Shown here in pieces: positions 37,966 through 46,821 of a DNA stretch of 64,000 nt. This DNA comes from Rossellomorea aquimaris (GTDB lineage: Bacteria; Bacillota; Bacilli; Bacillales; Bacillaceae_B). Made by a program: the position numbers and the translations under genes. The notes below the pieces were generated by a model. That model did no database searches. It was given only the letters and a program-made list of their open reading frames with translations, and was not told the origin of the DNA. The first letter of the stretch is position 1, and each line of letters begins with the position of its first letter. The DNA lies in contig NZ_VTEX01000001.1 in assembly GCF_008180865.1 (NCBI RefSeq), positions 426,742-490,741 on the forward strand, read 5' to 3'.

Positions 37966-39042
37966 ATGAAAGCAAGGCTATCTAAGTGGCGCTTATTCTC
38001 AATTGTAGCAATGTTAGCGCTAGTTCTTTCTGGTTGTGGAGAGCCATTTCTCTCCACATTACAGCCAGCTGGTGAAGTAGCACAGTCACAATATGATTTA
38101 ATGATACTGTCTACATTAATAATGGTATTGGTAATCATTGTAGTAGTCATCGTCTATATGGTGGCAATCATTCGTTTCCGTAGAAAAAAGGGAGATACTA
38201 CTATCCCGAAACAAGTTGAAGGTAGTCACACACTTGAAATCGTGTGGACAGTAATACCAATAATCCTTCTTCTTATCCTGGCTGTTCCAACCGTAACGTC
38301 TACTTTCGAATTAGCTGATACAAAGGCTATGGACAAAAAGGACGCAGATGGTAATCGCGAAGCTTTAGTTATAAATGTTCGCGCTAATCTTTACTGGTGG
38401 GAATTTGAGTATGAGGATGAAAAAATCATCACTTCACAGGATTTAGTTGTACCAACCGATCAAAGGGTTTACTTCAATGTTACGGCTTCTGATGTTAAAC
38501 ACTCTTTCTGGATTCCAGCAGCTGGAGGAAAGATTGATACAAACGTCGACAACGTAAACACATTCTTCCTTGAATTTGATGCAGAAAAGTCTAAAGAAGC
38601 AGGCGGATTATTCTACGGAAAATGTGCTGAGCTATGTGGACCTTCTCATGCTTTAATGGACTTTAAAGTAAAAGCGCTTCCTAAGGACGAGTTTACGGCA
38701 TGGGTAGAAGATATGAAAAATGCAGGAGAACCTAAACCATCTTCTGATTTAGCTCAACAAGGACAAGAAATCTTCAACCAAAAATGCTTAAGCTGTCACG
38801 CAGTATCACCTCAGGATGGACGTCCGGAATCAGCTCGTCTTGCTCCGAACTTAGCAAACTTTGGTGAGCGTACTCGAATCGCAGGTATTCTGGATCACAA
38901 TGAAGAAGAACTGAAAAATTGGCTGGTTGACCCTGAGCAGTACAAACCAGGTAACAAAATGACAGGTACATATGGTAACCTGCAGGAAGACGAACTCGAT
39001 GCCCTTGCAGAATATCTGATGGGATTAAAAGTTCAAGATTAA
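37966..39042 (+). CDS. ctaC: Cytochrome caa3 oxidase subunit II
   Basis: Lipoprotein subunit (lipobox VLSGC, Cys24) with two membrane helices (about 44-66 and 88-110), a cupredoxin domain binding the dinuclear CuA centre (His in DVKHSFWIP, CAELCGPSHALM), and a C-terminal cytochrome c domain (about 265-358) with heme motif CLSCH and axial Met probably in GNKMTGTYG. Electrons pass from cytochrome c to CuA to subunit I. The fused cytochrome defines caa3 rather than aa3. It has 358 residues. Confidence 0.96.
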   Translation: MKARLSKWRLFSIVAMLALVLSGCGEPFLSTLQPAGEVAQSQYDLMILSTLIMVLVIIVVVIVYMVAIIRFRRKKGDTTIPKQVEGSHTLEIVWTVIPIILLLILAVPTVTSTFELADTKAMDKKDADGNREALVINVRANLYWWEFEYEDEKIITSQDLVVPTDQRVYFNVTASDVKHSFWIPAAGGKIDTNVDNVNTFFLEFDAEKSKEAGGLFYGKCAELCGPSHALMDFKVKALPKDEFTAWVEDMKNAGEPKPSSDLAQQGQEIFNQKCLSCHAVSPQDGRPESARLAPNLANFGERTRIAGILDHNEEELKNWLVDPEQYKPGNKMTGTYGNLQEDELDALAEYLMGLKVQD

Positions 39043-39071
39043 TTGGGGATTAGTTAAAGGGAGGTTTAATC

Positions 39072-40943
39072 GTGAGTAGCTATGCACAGAAAAAAGGCTT
39101 CGGCGCGACTGTTTGGGACTATTTAACAACAGTAGACCATAAAAAGATCGCCATCCTTTACCTTATGGCTGGAGGATTCTTCTTCTTAGTCGGTGGATTA
39201 GAAGCTCTTATCATTCGTATACAGCTTGCTGTTCCTAACAATGACTTTGTTAGTGCTGGCTTATACAACGAAGTTTTAACAATGCACGGTACAACGATGA
39301 TTTTCTTAGCGGCCATGCCGTTAATATTCGCATTCATGAATGCGGTTGTACCTTTACAAATCGGTGCTCGTGACGTTGCATTTCCTTTTCTGAATTCATT
39401 AGGTTTTTGGTTATTCTTCGCAGGTGGAGTATTCCTTAACCTTTCATGGTTCTTAGGCGGAGCACCGGATGCGGGGTGGACTTCATATGCTTCACTCTCA
39501 ATGGCATCTAAAGGACATGGGATTGATTTCTATGTACTGGGGCTACAGATTTCAGGTGCAGGTACATTAATAGGTGGGATCAACTTCCTTGTAACCATCA
39601 TTAATATGCGTGCTCCAGGTATGACATACATGCGTATGCCTCTATTTACATGGACAGTATTTGTTACCTCGGCACTTATATTATTCGCGTTCCCTGCTTT
39701 AACGGTAGGATTATTCTTAATGTTATTTGATCGTATGTTCGGATCGAATTTCTTTGATGTAGCGAATGGCGGTAACACCATTATTTGGGAGCATTTCTTC
39801 TGGATTTTTGGTCACCCTGAGGTATACATCCTTGTATTGCCTGCTTTCGGAATTTTCTCTGAGATCATTCCACACTTCTCTAGAAAACGTTTATTCGGTT
39901 ACTCATCCATGGTATTTGCGACCGTACTTATCGGTTTCTTAGGATTCATGGTTTGGGCTCACCATATGTTTACAGTAGGTCTTGGACCAATCGCAAATGC
40001 AATCTTCGCCGTTGCGACAATGGCCATTGCCGTTCCAACGGGTATCAAAATCTTTAACTGGCTCCTTACGATGTGGGGAGGAAGCATCAGCTTCACTACT
40101 CCAATGCTCTACGCAGTAGCGTTTATCCCTACTTTCGTAGCAGGTGGAGTAACCGGAATTATGAACGCAGCTGCAACAGCTGACTATCAGTTCCATGATA
40201 CGTATTTCGTTGTTGCCCATTTCCACTACGTTATCGTTGGTGGGGTAGTATTTGCCCTGTTGGCAGGTACTCACTATTACTGGCCAAAAATGTTCGGTAC
40301 AATGTTAAACGATTTCTTAGGGAAAATCGCTTTCTGGTTATTCTTTATCGGATTCCACTTAACATTCTTTATTCAGCATTTCCTTGGTTTAATGGGTATG
40401 CCTCGTCGTATTTGGAAGTTCTTGCCTGGTCAAGGATTAGAAACAGGAAACTTAATCTCCTCTATTGGAGCAGGCTTCATGGGAGTCGCAGTTATCGTAC
40501 TTCTTGTTAACGTCATCATGACTCAAGTTAAAGGGGTTAAGGTTTCTAATGACCCATGGGGAGACGGACGTACCATTGAATGGGCGATTCCATCACCACC
40601 ACCATTCTATAACTTTAAGCAAACTCCGCTTATCCGTGGCTTAGATGCTTATTGGTTAGAAAAAATGGAAGGTAAAAAAGATCTAACACCGGCAGAACCA
40701 ATCGGAGATATCCATATGCCGAATAACTCGATACTACCGGTAATCATTTCACTTGGGCTATTCATAGCAGCATTTGGTGCTATGTATCATCCGGATGGAG
40801 ATAAAGCTTGGGCAATCCCAGTTCTCGTAATTGGAATGCTTATCACACTAGGTGCAATGTTCTTCCGTTCTGTAATTGATGATCATGGATATCATGTTCA
40901 TAAAGAAGATTTAATGGATGATGATAAAGGGGGTAAGGCATAA
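39072..40943 (+). CDS. ctaD: Cytochrome caa3 oxidase subunit I
   Basis: Catalytic subunit of the heme-copper oxidase, carrying heme a and the heme a3-CuB centre and pumping protons. Markers: MHGTTMIFLA with a heme a His, WEHFFWIFGHPEVYIL with the cross-linked His-Tyr pair, GFLGFMVWAHHMFTVG with the two further CuB His, and the heme-binding VAHFHYVIVGG. It has 623 residues and 12 or more helices. It starts at GTG 39072 with GGGAGG upstream. Its stop shares a base with the ctaE start. Confidence 0.97.
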   Translation: MSSYAQKKGFGATVWDYLTTVDHKKIAILYLMAGGFFFLVGGLEALIIRIQLAVPNNDFVSAGLYNEVLTMHGTTMIFLAAMPLIFAFMNAVVPLQIGARDVAFPFLNSLGFWLFFAGGVFLNLSWFLGGAPDAGWTSYASLSMASKGHGIDFYVLGLQISGAGTLIGGINFLVTIINMRAPGMTYMRMPLFTWTVFVTSALILFAFPALTVGLFLMLFDRMFGSNFFDVANGGNTIIWEHFFWIFGHPEVYILVLPAFGIFSEIIPHFSRKRLFGYSSMVFATVLIGFLGFMVWAHHMFTVGLGPIANAIFAVATMAIAVPTGIKIFNWLLTMWGGSISFTTPMLYAVAFIPTFVAGGVTGIMNAAATADYQFHDTYFVVAHFHYVIVGGVVFALLAGTHYYWPKMFGTMLNDFLGKIAFWLFFIGFHLTFFIQHFLGLMGMPRRIWKFLPGQGLETGNLISSIGAGFMGVAVIVLLVNVIMTQVKGVKVSNDPWGDGRTIEWAIPSPPPFYNFKQTPLIRGLDAYWLEKMEGKKDLTPAEPIGDIHMPNNSILPVIISLGLFIAAFGAMYHPDGDKAWAIPVLVIGMLITLGAMFFRSVIDDHGYHVHKEDLMDDDKGGKA

Positions 40944-41572
40944 TGCATGCCGAAGAAAAATTCACGCCAAAGACCTGGCCGGCCTCCCCTGAAAAGGCAA
41001 CCCTTGAGGGGAAAAACAAGTTTATGGGCTTTTGGTTTTTCCTTGGTGGAGAAACGGTTCTTTTCGGATCTCTTTTCGCAACATATTTAGCGCTTAAAGA
41101 CAAAGTTCCTAGTGACAGTCATGCACTTGCTGCTGACATCTTTGATTTACCACTTGCATTTATTGCAACTATGTTACTTCTAACAAGTTCTCTTACAAGT
41201 GTTTATGCAATGTACCATATGAAGAACTATAACTTCCAACGCATGCAGGCTTGGTTATTAGTCACGGTTCTTCTAGGTGCAGCTTTCCTTGCATTAGAGA
41301 TTTATGAGTTTAATCATTACGTACACGAATACGGGCATACTTTTACTAGTAGTGCATTTGGTTCAGCCTTCTACACACTAGTTGGATTCCACGGAGGACA
41401 CGTAGCTTTCGGTCTTTTATGGATTGTAAGTTTAATGCTTCGAAACGCTAAACGTGGTTTGAACCTTTACAATGCTCCAAAGTTCTATTTAGCTTCTCTA
41501 TACTGGCACTTTATCGACGTTGTATGGGTATTTATCTTTACAGTAGTATACTTAATGGGAATGGTGGGATAA
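40943..41572 (+). CDS. ctaE: Cytochrome caa3 oxidase subunit III
   Basis: Five-helix subunit III of the heme-copper oxidase. GFWFFLGGETVLFGSLFATYLAL near the N-terminus and FHGGHVAFGLLWI and LYWHFIDVVWVFIFTVVYL near the C-terminus are typical. It has 209 residues. The ATG overlaps the ctaD stop (TAATG), so translation is coupled. Confidence 0.95.
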   Translation: MHAEEKFTPKTWPASPEKATLEGKNKFMGFWFFLGGETVLFGSLFATYLALKDKVPSDSHALAADIFDLPLAFIATMLLLTSSLTSVYAMYHMKNYNFQRMQAWLLVTVLLGAAFLALEIYEFNHYVHEYGHTFTSSAFGSAFYTLVGFHGGHVAFGLLWIVSLMLRNAKRGLNLYNAPKFYLASLYWHFIDVVWVFIFTVVYLMGMVG

Positions 41573-41576
41573 ACTG

Positions 41577-41909
41577 ATGGCGAATCAACAATCAAATTCA
41601 GGTAACCCAAGTGTAGATTACGAATATCGTCGTAAGAAAAATGCAGAAGACATGAGAATGCAGGTTACTTCCTTCATGTTAATGATTTTCTTAACATTAG
41701 TGGCGTTCATTGCAGTGGCTGGAGATTTTGATAAGTACTTTATTGTACCTTTTATCCTCTTACTTGCAGTGGTTCAACTAATTTTTCAACTTTATTACTT
41801 CATGCATATGAGTCATAAAGGTCATGAAGCTCCTGCATTATTCCTGTATTCTGGTGCACTTGTTGCATTTATCACAGTGTTAGCATTTGTAACGATTGTA
41901 TGGATCTAA
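41577..41909 (+). CDS. ctaF: Cytochrome caa3 oxidase subunit IV
   Basis: Small subunit IV (CyoD/CtaF type), 110 residues with three hydrophobic helices (about 30-50, 54-74 and 84-108). It keeps QLYYFMHMSHKGHE in the second loop. It lies 4 bases after ctaE and is the last gene of the operon before a terminator. Confidence 0.93.
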   Translation: MANQQSNSGNPSVDYEYRRKKNAEDMRMQVTSFMLMIFLTLVAFIAVAGDFDKYFIVPFILLLAVVQLIFQLYYFMHMSHKGHEAPALFLYSGALVAFITVLAFVTIVWI

Positions 41910-41912
41910 ATT

Positions 41913-41943
41913 AAAAAAGTCAGCCGGATGGCTGGCTTTTTTT
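41913..41943 (+). terminator. Terminator of ctaBCDEF
   Basis: AAAAAAGtCAGCC pairs with GGCTGgCTTTTTTT around a 4-base loop. Confidence 0.9.
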
Positions 41944-41963
41944 GTTGGGCTGGAGTTCATATG

Positions 41964-42258
41964 TGCTTGTCGGGCCTGGTCAAGCCGCTTCCGCTTTTCA
42001 TTGTCCAGCTACGGGGCTTAGAGGCTCGAGGTCATAAGTCAAACATACCAAAAAGGCAAAGAGCGCCTTTCAGGGATGCTCGTCTTATGCTTGTCGCCTC
42101 TGTGCAAAGCCCCTCCGCTTTTCATTGTCCAGCTCCAGCGGCTAGGCCCTCGAGGTCATAAGTCAAACATACCAAAAAGGCAAAGGGGCGCCTTTCCGGT
42201 ATGTTCGTCTTATGCTTGTCGGGCCTGTTCAAGCCGCTTGCGCTTTTCTAATTGTCAA
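41964..42258 (+). repeat. 125-bp palindromic repeat, two tandem copies plus a partial third
   Basis: Unit A (41964-42088) and unit B (42089-42213) are each exactly 125 bp, both starting GCTTGTCG and ending CGTCTTAT. A third partial unit (42214-42258) is cut after the GCTTTTC-attgtc part. The second half of unit B folds as nested stems: CATAAG/CTTATG, AACATACC/GGTATGTT and AAAGGC/GCCTTT. Unit A keeps the outer and inner stems but has changes in the middle. It contains no credible gene. The same element begins again at 63957. Confidence 0.85.
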
Positions 42259-42342
42259 GAACTTGTCATTACCTTCCGTTGAAGTGGGGGAGGGTTGTCA
42301 GTATAATGGGGATAGGTGTTAAATGTGAAATGAGGTGAGCAA

Positions 42343-43248
42343 ATGCCTTTGGGTATTTTTGGTTTTATGGCTTTATGGAGCCCGTTTTTTTTATTGGCTT
42401 TAGTATTTATTACGGTCGTATATTTCTTGATCACTGTCAAATGGAGAGACAGTTTTAAAGAAAATGAAAAATTGACCATCAAAGAAGCCACTTATTTTAT
42501 TCTGGCAATGGTTCTACTATATGGAATTAAGGGTTCGCCGGTAGAAATCATGAGCACAATATTATTTTCTGCTCACATGGCACAAATGGCGTTACTATAT
42601 TTAGTGGTCACTCCACTGCTCATATTGGGAATTCCTAAATGGGTCTGGAAAGCTGCAGTTGAATTACCGGTGGTTAAGCAAGTATTTAAATTTATGACAA
42701 AACCATTGATCTCTTTACTATCTTTCAATATCATCTTTTCGATTTATCATATCCCTTTAGTGTTTGATAATGTCAGAACTGATGCCACTCTTCACGGTTT
42801 GGCAACCGTTATTCTATTCTTATTATCTTTATTTATGTGGTGGCCATTACTAAATCCAGTGGATGACGATATTGACTTAAGCGGGCTCAAGCGTATTGGA
42901 TATATTCTTGGGAGTGCAGTGTTATTGACTCCTGCATGCGGTTTGATCATTTTTGCCGAGAATCCTTTATATGCCCCTTATTATGATCCACAGGAGTTCC
43001 TTAAAGCGTTGGCACTATGTGTACCTGTGAACACTCTGGAAGGATTGACGCTGACTGGGCCGGAGTTATTTACCGATATGTCTACACAAAATGATCAACA
43101 GCTTGGCGGAGTGATCATGAAGATTGTTCAGGAGATTGTATTTGGAGTTATGCTGTTCAACTTGTTTTTTCAATGGTATCGCAATGATCAGGAGAAACAA
43201 GAAAAGCTATCCTATGATCCTGTTGATCCTAAATTGACAGAACAGTAA
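42343..43248 (+). CDS. ctaG: Cytochrome c oxidase assembly factor CtaG
   Basis: Membrane protein of the caa3_CtaG family, needed for assembly of the caa3 oxidase, probably in copper delivery. It has 301 residues and about seven helices. Family marks: FSAHMAQMALLYLVVTPLLILG with conserved His and Met, and LTPACGLIIFAENPLYAPYY. The RBS GAGGTGAG is before the ATG. It is separated from ctaF by a terminator and the 125-bp repeats, so it should have its own promoter; a TATAAT lies at about 42301. Confidence 0.93.
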   Translation: MPLGIFGFMALWSPFFLLALVFITVVYFLITVKWRDSFKENEKLTIKEATYFILAMVLLYGIKGSPVEIMSTILFSAHMAQMALLYLVVTPLLILGIPKWVWKAAVELPVVKQVFKFMTKPLISLLSFNIIFSIYHIPLVFDNVRTDATLHGLATVILFLLSLFMWWPLLNPVDDDIDLSGLKRIGYILGSAVLLTPACGLIIFAENPLYAPYYDPQEFLKALALCVPVNTLEGLTLTGPELFTDMSTQNDQQLGGVIMKIVQEIVFGVMLFNLFFQWYRNDQEKQEKLSYDPVDPKLTEQ

Positions 43249-43320
43249 CGTTTGAAGGGATGATGAACGTCATTCCTCTGATTACATAGCATATTATCTT
43301 TAGAAAAGAGAGGAACAGAG

Positions 43321-43782
43321 ATGGGTTTACCTATTTTACCTACCATTAGTACCACCTTTATCGTATTAAGTGCAGTCACAGTTGCGATTGGCTGGTGGCA
43401 GATTAAACAGAGAAGGATTGAGCAACATCAGAAAACCATGACTCTTGCAGGTATTTTTGCGCTTATCTTTTTCATCATTTATATGAGCAGAACGATCTTT
43501 GTTGGGAACACGTCCTTTGGAGGTCCCGATAGCATCAAGATTTATTATACGATTTTTCTAGTATTCCATATAACTTTGGCCACAACCGGGGCAGTATTTG
43601 GTCTTATGAGCTTGTGGACGGGCTATAAAGATCGTTTAGCGAGGCACCGTAAGCTGGGACCGATTACGAGTTTTATCTGGTTCTTTACAGCTATTACAGG
43701 AGTCGCTGTGTATCTGCTCCTTTATGTATTCTATAAAGGCGGAGAAACAACTTCTGTCATTCGGGCAATACTCGGATATTAA
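43321..43782 (+). CDS. ctaM: DUF420 membrane protein, cytochrome oxidase assembly factor CtaM
   Basis: A 153-residue protein with four hydrophobic helices, of the DUF420 family. B. subtilis YozB (CtaM) and S. aureus CtaM are needed for making active heme-copper oxidases. Conserved His residues lie in IEQHQKTMTLAG, FHITLATTGAVFGL and LARHRKLGP. It is adjacent to ctaG here, whereas yozB is elsewhere in B. subtilis, which strengthens the functional link. Confidence 0.88.
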   Translation: MGLPILPTISTTFIVLSAVTVAIGWWQIKQRRIEQHQKTMTLAGIFALIFFIIYMSRTIFVGNTSFGGPDSIKIYYTIFLVFHITLATTGAVFGLMSLWTGYKDRLARHRKLGPITSFIWFFTAITGVAVYLLLYVFYKGGETTSVIRAILGY

Positions 43783-43784
43783 AG

Positions 43785-43822
43785 AAAACCTATTATGTGA
43801 AGAATCACATAATAGGTTTTTT
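43785..43822 (+). terminator. Terminator of ctaM
   Basis: AAAACCTATTATGTG pairs with CACATAATAGGTTTT, followed by TT. Confidence 0.92.
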
Positions 43823-43832
43823 CTTTTGATTA

Positions 43833-44272
43833 GGCTCTTTTCTAAAGGCTCGTGGCTATCTCAGAGAAGAAAGTAGTAATTGATTTCCGCTACAGGATGC
43901 TCGCTTTCCGCGGGGCTGGCGGTGAGCCTCCTCGGCTGTGCCTCCGGGGTCTCACCTGTCCAGCTATTCCCGCAGGAGTCGATCATCCTGCAGCGAGCAT
44001 CAACTTTCTAAGCATGTATTTTTAATAGAAATAAATAAAATCAAAAGCATTTAGCAAACAATTTTTTTTTGGGGTGAGTAGAATTAATGTCCTATTGAAG
44101 AAGAATTCTTTCTTCTAATTAGTTTGTTTTTTAATACCTTTAGCTCTGTCACGAAAAACTTTTAAAGATGGTGAGGGGAACTGCGTAGACTCCTGCGGAA
44201 GTACGGTCGTGCCGAGACCCCGGAAGCGAAGCAGTTCCCCTCACCATCAAGCACATATTAATAGACAGAGCT
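43833..44272. repeat. Composite double-hairpin repeat, copy 1
   Basis: Two long inverted-repeat modules. Module 1 (43869-44008, 140 bp) begins GAAAGT and ends ACTTTC, with inner pairs CAGGATG/CATCCTG. Module 2 (44142-44272) has ends AGCTCTGTC/GACAGAGCT and a perfect 18-bp inner pair, GATGGTGAGGGGAACTGC (44167-44184) with GCAGTTCCCCTCACCATC (44231-44248). A 133-base AT-rich spacer joins them. It is repeated at 59496-59979 in the same order and orientation. It is noncoding; GC content is higher than the flanks within the modules. The rest of the ctaM-44373 gap (44273-44372) shows nothing clear. Confidence 0.85.
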
Positions 44273-44372
44273 TAAGCAGTCCTATTGTTAAAAACAACAA
44301 TCTTTGAGAGAACTAAAGGGAATGGTAGAAGCACCGTCGAATGTAGAAATAGTAGAAGGGAGCAGATAGAGC

Positions 44373-45518
44373 ATGATTACAAAATTAAACCACGGTCAGT
44401 TTGAAGAATCCTTACAGTTATCAGAATATGCTTTTCAATATGAAGTACCAAGTGAAGACAGAGAGAGACGCCTTCAACAAACTAAAGATCATACTGTGTA
44501 TGGAATATATGAAGAAGGGAACTTAGCTGCAAAGCTTCATTTGATCCCGCTCCAAGTACACCTGGGTAAACATGTGTATCCGATGGGAGGTATTGCCGGA
44601 GTCGCCACCTATCCGGAGTTCAGAAGAAGGGGGTATGTGCGTCAATTAATGGATCATTCATTACAGAAGATGAAGGAGGATGGCACAGTCCTATCCATGC
44701 TTCATCCTTTTTCTATTGATTTCTATCGGAAATTTGGATGGGAAGTATTTGCATCTTTCCACAAGGTACAGCTTGAGAAGAAGAACCTTGTACCATTAAA
44801 GCCTTACAATGGACTAATCAGGAGATTTAAGAAGGATACATATCCTATTGAATTGGAATCGATTTATGATCGCTATGCGGAGCAGCATAATGGGATGTTG
44901 ATACGTTCAAAAAAATGGTGGAGGGATAGGAGCATCACCGATCTGTGGATAGCGATATATTATAACGATACAGGGGAAGCAACCGGGTACCTTACTTATG
45001 AAGTGAAAAAGGAAAAAATGAAGGTTGAAGAGTTTGTTCCTCTTACAAGTGATGCAAGAATTGGTTTATGGAACTTCATTTGTCAGCATGACTCAATGGT
45101 TAATGAAGCTGAACTTATATTGAACCCCTTTGAAGTGTTACCCTATATGCTGAAGAACCCAAGAATTAAAGTAGAGAAGCACCCATATTTCATGGCAAGA
45201 ATCGTCGATGTTGAAAACTTCCTGAAGAGATATGTAAAAGAGATCGACTTTCAGTATCAACTTAAATTCTCCTTGTCGGATTCGACAGTCGCTTGGAATA
45301 ACAGCACTTTTATTCTTAATAAAAATGAAGTGGTTGTTGGTGAAAAGATTGAGGCACCGATTTCGCTGGACATCAAAGATTTCACAGCATTAATCTTTGG
45401 AGTGCATACCCCTGAGGAACTGCTCCAAATGGGAAAACTTCAGGCTGGGGAGGAGGATTTTCATAAGCTCCAAGCCTTGTCCCAAGGAAATCATCCCTTC
45501 TTTTACGATTTCTTTTAA
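44373..45518 (+). CDS. Eis-like GNAT N-acetyltransferase
   Basis: A 381-residue protein with two GNAT-like regions and a C-terminal SCP2-like domain, the layout of the Eis family. The acetyl-CoA-binding motif is GGIAGVATYPEFRRRGYVRQLM (about residues 70-92), with the typical PFSIDFYRKFGWEVF after it. Eis enzymes acetylate amines on aminoglycosides or peptides; the substrate here is unknown. It does not occur at this place in B. subtilis and is flanked upstream by the composite repeat. Confidence 0.8.
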   Translation: MITKLNHGQFEESLQLSEYAFQYEVPSEDRERRLQQTKDHTVYGIYEEGNLAAKLHLIPLQVHLGKHVYPMGGIAGVATYPEFRRRGYVRQLMDHSLQKMKEDGTVLSMLHPFSIDFYRKFGWEVFASFHKVQLEKKNLVPLKPYNGLIRRFKKDTYPIELESIYDRYAEQHNGMLIRSKKWWRDRSITDLWIAIYYNDTGEATGYLTYEVKKEKMKVEEFVPLTSDARIGLWNFICQHDSMVNEAELILNPFEVLPYMLKNPRIKVEKHPYFMARIVDVENFLKRYVKEIDFQYQLKFSLSDSTVAWNNSTFILNKNEVVVGEKIEAPISLDIKDFTALIFGVHTPEELLQMGKLQAGEEDFHKLQALSQGNHPFFYDFF

Positions 45519-45533
45519 GAGAAAATAAAGTAT

Positions 45534-45573
45534 AAAAGACCAATTCCCTGGCGTTCGGGAATTGGTCTATTTT
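45534..45573. terminator. Terminator between the acetyltransferase and permease genes
   Basis: AGACCAATTCCC pairs with GGGAATTGGTCT, followed by TATTTT; on the other strand CTTTTATA follows. Confidence 0.88.
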
Positions 45574-46631
45574 CATAACTTGAAATTCGTTTTTATTATA
45601 CCAGCCTCTTTAGCCGAATTAAACACGATAAGGATGAGCGGCCCGATAATAAAGCCCAATACACCAAAGAGTTTTAGCCCTAGATACATGGCGATTAATG
45701 TAGCGAGCGGGGATAAACCAATATGGGTTCCCATTACTTTAGGCTCAACCGTTCTCCTTATGATAAGAAGAATGGCTGCCAACACTGCTAGTTGAGTTCC
45801 TAATGCGATATTTCCCGTCAGCAGATGGAAAATAGACCAGGGTGCCAAAACAACGATTGATCCTATCAAAGGAATAAAATCAATCACCCATATGATAATC
45901 GACATCACGATCGCAACTTCTGGAGAAATGAATAGAAGTCCAATTAAGGAAACGACAAAGATGATGATACTCACCAGGAATTGCGCTTTAAAGAATCCAA
46001 AAATAACATAGGTGAGTCGGGAAGTCATAAACGCCACTTTCTCTGCTGTTCTTTCAGTCAGGTGTCCATAAATGGATTTCTTAATTCGAGGTAAGTCCAA
46101 CATGAAAAGAAAGAGAGCAATTAAGTAAACGAGAAAACTCACTAAATAATTGGGAATATAAGATAAAAACACACTTATCTTTTCAATATTGACAGAGTTA
46201 AGAATCTTCGTCTTTCCACTATTTAAGAAATTTTGTACGTCTTCACTGAAGCTTCTCACTAGTTCATCAGGAAGATCCTCAGTCGCATTCAACAGGCGAT
46301 CCTCGTAATCAAGCCAAATGTCGCTTAATTGGTTTACATATTTCGGGGCATCTTCTATCAGCTTGATACCTTCACCAACGACTTTTGTAGTAACGAAAAA
46401 CGAGGATACGCTTATAAGAAGCAGGAACAGTATAAAAACAGAAAGTACCGCCATCCGACGTTTTGCAGAGAAACGATTTTGTATAAAGCTAACGGCAGGC
46501 TCCAGGAAAAGTGCTGTTATAATCGCAGTAATCAAGGGGACTGAAACAGGTAATATAAAAAAAGCAACTATAGCAAGTATTAAGATGATAAGTGTGATGA
46601 TTAAAACTTTTTTCGTGAAAAACTTGGACAA
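45573..46631 (-). CDS. AI-2E transporter family membrane protein
   Basis: A 352-residue membrane protein with about seven or eight helices and a long soluble loop (about 80-150), typical of the AI-2E/UPF0118 permease family (YtvI, YueF and relatives). Family marks: IIIWVIDFIPLIGSIVVLAPW and EPKVMGTHIGLSPLATLIAMYLG. Members have been linked to autoinducer-2 export or Na+/H+ exchange, but the substrate here is unknown. It starts at TTG, with AAAGGGG 7 bases upstream. Confidence 0.85.
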   Translation of the reverse strand: MSKFFTKKVLIITLIILILAIVAFFILPVSVPLITAIITALFLEPAVSFIQNRFSAKRRMAVLSVFILFLLLISVSSFFVTTKVVGEGIKLIEDAPKYVNQLSDIWLDYEDRLLNATEDLPDELVRSFSEDVQNFLNSGKTKILNSVNIEKISVFLSYIPNYLVSFLVYLIALFLFMLDLPRIKKSIYGHLTERTAEKVAFMTSRLTYVIFGFFKAQFLVSIIIFVVSLIGLLFISPEVAIVMSIIIWVIDFIPLIGSIVVLAPWSIFHLLTGNIALGTQLAVLAAILLIIRRTVEPKVMGTHIGLSPLATLIAMYLGLKLFGVLGFIIGPLILIVFNSAKEAGIIKTNFKL

Positions 46632-46779
46632 TGGTGTACCCCTTTCTAACAGAAACCTATTACTATCATTATATGAGAGAATGAGAAGAATGAACAGTAG
46701 GAAGAAAGTGAAATTCAGAAGGTTTTACATCTAAAAGGGCCCTTAGTGGAGTTTGGATTGATCCTGATTGGATAATACA

Positions 46780-46811
46780 GAAAAGACTGTCTAAAGAAAG
46801 ACAGTCTTTTC
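46780..46811. terminator. Terminator downstream of ylbA
   Basis: AAAAGACTGTC pairs with GACAGTCTTTT around an 8-9-base loop; it is symmetrical. Confidence 0.88.
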
Positions 46812-46821
46812 AAAACTGATA

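Noticed and set aside
41964..42258. CRISPR array
   Set aside because: The units are 125 bp, directly abutting, with no short repeat plus unique spacer pattern and no cas genes.
41928..42282. Two plus-strand open frames (77 and 68 codons) in the ctaF-ctaG gap
   Set aside because: They lie wholly in the 125-bp tandem repeats, have no RBS, and their similarity to each other only reflects the repeat.
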